A stretch of 5,870 bases of DNA from an uncultured Bacteroidota bacterium (GTDB lineage: Bacteria; Bacteroidota; Bacteroidia; Bacteroidales; VadinHA17), in contig CAIPJU010000236.1 in the NCBI GenBank assembly GCA_903865465.1, positions 1-5,870 on the forward strand. Reading direction: 5' to 3'. Made by a program: the position numbers and the translations under genes. The notes beneath the pieces are model-generated. The model was not told the origin of the DNA. It ran no database searches and saw only the letters and a list, made by a program, of their open reading frames with translations. Within the stretch, counting starts at the first letter, position 1, and each line of letters begins with the position of its first letter. This document shows positions 5,813-5,870 of the stretch, in pieces.

Positions 5813-5870
5813 TGATTCCGCCGCGATTCGAACGCGGGACCCACAGCTTAGAAGGCTGTTGCTCTATCCA
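5813..5870 (-). tRNA. tRNA-Arg(UCU), 3' part (5' end beyond window)
   Basis: The minus strand reads TGGATAGAGC (D-arm), ACAGC-CTTCTAA-GCTGT (anticodon arm, anticodon UCU at 5850-5852), CCGCG-TTCGAAT-CGCGG (T-arm), CGGAATC (acceptor 3' strand) and discriminator A at 5813. The anticodon decodes AGA. No CCA is encoded; the next bases are CAT, so CCA must be added by the nucleotidyltransferase. The acceptor 5' strand and the beginning of the D-arm lie outside the window. Confidence 0.95.

Overview
The window most likely comes from the chromosome of a member of the Bacteroidota. The evidence is an AT-rich sequence, start codons without clear Shine-Dalgarno sites, a TAnnTTTG-type -7 box, a protein of the DUF4105/Lnb type, and a short single-POTRA outer-membrane barrel of a kind common in that phylum. 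Nothing points to a plasmid, phage or transposon. Codon use and base composition look even throughout.

Layout from left to right. (1) Positions 1-401, minus: the N-terminal third of a MoxR-type AAA+ ATPase, cut by the window edge. A -7 box match lies just upstream, and further upstream is a trio of helically phased TGTTAA repeats. (2) 571-1755, minus: a secreted/membrane protein with a periplasmic DUF4105 domain and about five C-terminal membrane helices. This matches the Lnb lipoprotein N-acyltransferase type. (3) 1905-3302, plus, divergent from the previous gene: a single-POTRA Omp85-superfamily barrel. (4) A 296-base gap that holds a degenerate CGCAGAG-like repeat and a possible promoter. 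(5) 3599-4399, plus: a lipoprotein with a PHP-like metal-hydrolase domain whose later metal-ligand motifs are not canonical. It overlaps the next gene by 14 bases. (6) 4386-5030, plus: a small site-2-protease-family (M50) membrane metalloprotease. (7) 5061-5558, minus, convergent: a bactofilin. (8) Upstream of the bactofilin: a two-to-three-unit 22-23 bp repeat and a TGTAGGT/ACCTACA palindrome. (9) The minus-strand end: a partial tRNA-Arg(UCU) followed by a good intrinsic terminator.

Most of the genes concern the cell envelope: lipoprotein maturation, an outer-membrane barrel, a lipid-anchored hydrolase, an intramembrane protease and a cytoskeletal scaffold. They do not form one obvious operon. 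The only strongly linked pair is the PHP-like lipoprotein and the M50 protease. I see no convincing new multi-gene system. The best leads are that overlapping pair, the repeat cluster upstream of the bactofilin gene, and the phased repeats upstream of the MoxR gene.
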